From positions 1 through 6,191 of the forward strand of contig JANHAK010000080.1 of NCBI GenBank assembly GCA_024464195.1: 6,191 nucleotides of DNA, written 5' to 3'. Below the pieces are notes generated by a model, which made no database searches, was not told the DNA's origin, and saw only the letters and a list, made by a program, of their open reading frames with translations. Below are positions 5,211 through 6,191 of this stretch, one piece after another. A program made the translations under genes and the position numbers. The stretch comes from Methanomassiliicoccales archaeon. GTDB lineage: Archaea; Thermoplasmatota; Thermoplasmata; Methanomassiliicoccales; JACIVX01. Every line of letters begins with the position of its first letter. Positions within the stretch are counted from its first letter, which is position 1.

Positions 5211-6082
5211 TTTCAAGGGAAGTTGCGTGGAGGGCATTCGCGGCCGAATACAACGCCTCGACTCTTGAAGTCAAGGGAGAGGGGGAGAGGGCACCGTCCT
5301 ATGTGATCACTCCGCTGGGCGCGATGATCAACAGACTTTTTGTGGTTGGCGTGTTGACCGACATTGAAAACACGGGTACCGAGGAAGAGCCATTCTGGAA
5401 AGCAAGGATCACCGATCCGACGGGAACATTTTTCATTTCGGCTGGCCAGTATCAACCAGAGGCTGCCATCGCGTTGGCTAGAATAAGGCCACCTGAATTT
5501 ATTGCCGTCGTGGGGAAGAGCAGAACATATTCACCAGAAGAGGGGACGCTTTATGTCTCAATCAGGCCTGAGAAAGTGACGGTTGTCGACGAAAAGATTC
5601 GTGACTACTGGATCCTCGAAACGTGCAAGTCAACGCTCAAGAGAATATCAGCAGCCGAGGAAGCAAGGCAGATGGAAAGTCCATCAGTTGAGTCTCTTAT
5701 GAAACTCGGCTTTTCGAGAGTGCTTTCAGAGGGTGTGGTGAGAAGCGTCGCCCACTATCAAACAGTTGACTTTGAGAAATACAGAGCAGTGGTTATTGAT
5801 GCACTGAAGTATCTGTTGCCAGAATACCAGACAGAGATACCCGAGATACCGGTTGAATCCCCTGAGGAAATCGATGAGGAGGAAAACATCGATAACGAGG
5901 AAAAGGTTTTGGCGATCATCGACCGACTTGACAAGAAAGGGAAGGGAGCACCCTGGGATGAAATTGTTGAGGAGGCAAAAAAGGAGGGGATCGAGAAGAA
6001 TGAACTTGAAGAGATCACAAACTCTCTTCTCGATAAAGGATTGATCTACGAACCGATTTTAGGAAAAATGAAAAGGATATAG
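5207..6082 (+). CDS. RPA-associated protein (COG3390 type): OB fold, acidic linker, C-terminal winged helix
   Basis: This 291-residue protein is the probable partner subunit of the preceding RPA. Residues 1-40 are an N-terminal lead-in (REVAWRAFAAEYN at 4-16). An OB fold spans about 40-128, with NRLFVVGVLTDIE, FWKARITDPTGTFFISAGQY and RPPEFIAVVGKSRTY. A helical stretch at about 130-205 (RDYWILETCKSTLKRI, then FEKYRAVVIDALKYLLPE) is typical of COG3390 proteins and may be the contact surface with RPA. Residues 208-232 form a Glu- and Pro-rich linker. Residues 233-291 form a winged helix (EKVLAIIDRLDKKG, LEEITNSLLDKGLIYEP, GKMKRI) that closely resembles the C-terminal winged helix of archaeal MCM helicases. 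OB plus flexible linker plus winged helix is the layout of eukaryotic RPA32. The gene overlaps rpa by 4 nt. The role as a dedicated RPA subunit is family knowledge; the use of the winged helix as a protein docking site is inference. Confidence 0.88.
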   Translation: MISREVAWRAFAAEYNASTLEVKGEGERAPSYVITPLGAMINRLFVVGVLTDIENTGTEEEPFWKARITDPTGTFFISAGQYQPEAAIALARIRPPEFIAVVGKSRTYSPEEGTLYVSIRPEKVTVVDEKIRDYWILETCKSTLKRISAAEEARQMESPSVESLMKLGFSRVLSEGVVRSVAHYQTVDFEKYRAVVIDALKYLLPEYQTEIPEIPVESPEEIDEEENIDNEEKVLAIIDRLDKKGKGAPWDEIVEEAKKEGIEKNELEEITNSLLDKGLIYEPILGKMKRI

Positions 6083-6106
6083 GGAAAAGGTTTTTGAGAA
6101 TATTCT

Positions 6107-6191
6107 TCAACTGAATTCATTCTTCGAGATCGCGATGAGGATAAGACCCACGAGCCCTAGTATCGAACCGATGAAATACGGCCCGACGGTC
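6107..6191 (-). CDS. Partial gene: C-terminal membrane helix of an unidentified protein (runs off the right edge)
   Basis: On the minus strand the frame from 6190 to the TGA at 6109-6107 encodes the last 27 residues of a protein. They begin TVGPYFIGSILGLVGLI, followed by LIAISKNEFS. About 20 of these form a hydrophobic helix rich in Gly, Ile and Leu, followed by a short polar tail, so the protein probably ends with a transmembrane segment. The stop lies 24 nt beyond the RPA-associated protein's stop, giving a tight convergent pair. The fragment is too short to name. The coding call rests on the clean hydrophobic segment and on how well this frame fills a space with no plus-strand frame. Confidence 0.6.
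   Translation of the reverse strand, partial: TVGPYFIGSILGLVGLILIAISKNEFS

Overview
The window is a piece of an archaeal chromosome, most likely from a euryarchaeal lineage; Thermoplasmata or Methanomassiliicoccales is my best guess. This rests on PurP, the archaeal-type formate-dependent FAICAR synthetase, on a replication protein A (RPA) gene followed by an RPA-associated protein gene, on AT-rich TATA-like boxes in front of several genes, and on moderate base composition. No mobile element, CRISPR array, tRNA or rRNA is visible. The placement is inference from gene content, because no ribosomal marker is present.

Left third: the 5' end of a PLP-dependent aminotransferase runs off the left edge on the minus strand. 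Diverging from it, after a 158-nt promoter region, is pdxS, which makes pyridoxal 5'-phosphate, the cofactor that aminotransferases need. pdxS converges with purP (late purine synthesis) across 23 nt, and a perfect 17-nt palindrome covers the end of pdxS. Upstream of purP on the same strand is a small polytopic membrane protein of the VTT/DedA type. An 89-nt gap holding a well-placed TATA-like box suggests that purP has its own promoter.

Middle: a 162-nt divergent promoter region separates the membrane protein gene from a 204-residue soluble protein I cannot assign. It has a charged helical N-terminus and an aromatic-rich body. A 226-nt spacer follows. It holds a T-rich candidate terminator, the rpa promoter, and an unexplained minus-strand open frame that has no normal start codon.

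Right third: a two-gene single-stranded-DNA-binding operon. The first gene encodes a three-OB-fold, zinc-containing RPA large subunit. The second encodes a COG3390-type RPA-associated protein with an OB fold, an acidic linker and a C-terminal winged helix. The two overlap by ATGA and each has a strong Shine-Dalgarno sequence, so they are very probably translated together and their products probably act as one complex. The pair looks like an archaeal counterpart of eukaryotic RPA70 and RPA32. The last 85 nt hold the 3' end of a convergent minus-strand gene ending in a membrane helix.

Most of the window is ordinary housekeeping DNA. The points most worth a second look are the unassigned 204-aa protein beside rpa, the winged helix on the RPA-associated protein, the palindrome at the pdxS/purP junction and the minus-strand open frame between 3684 and 3830.
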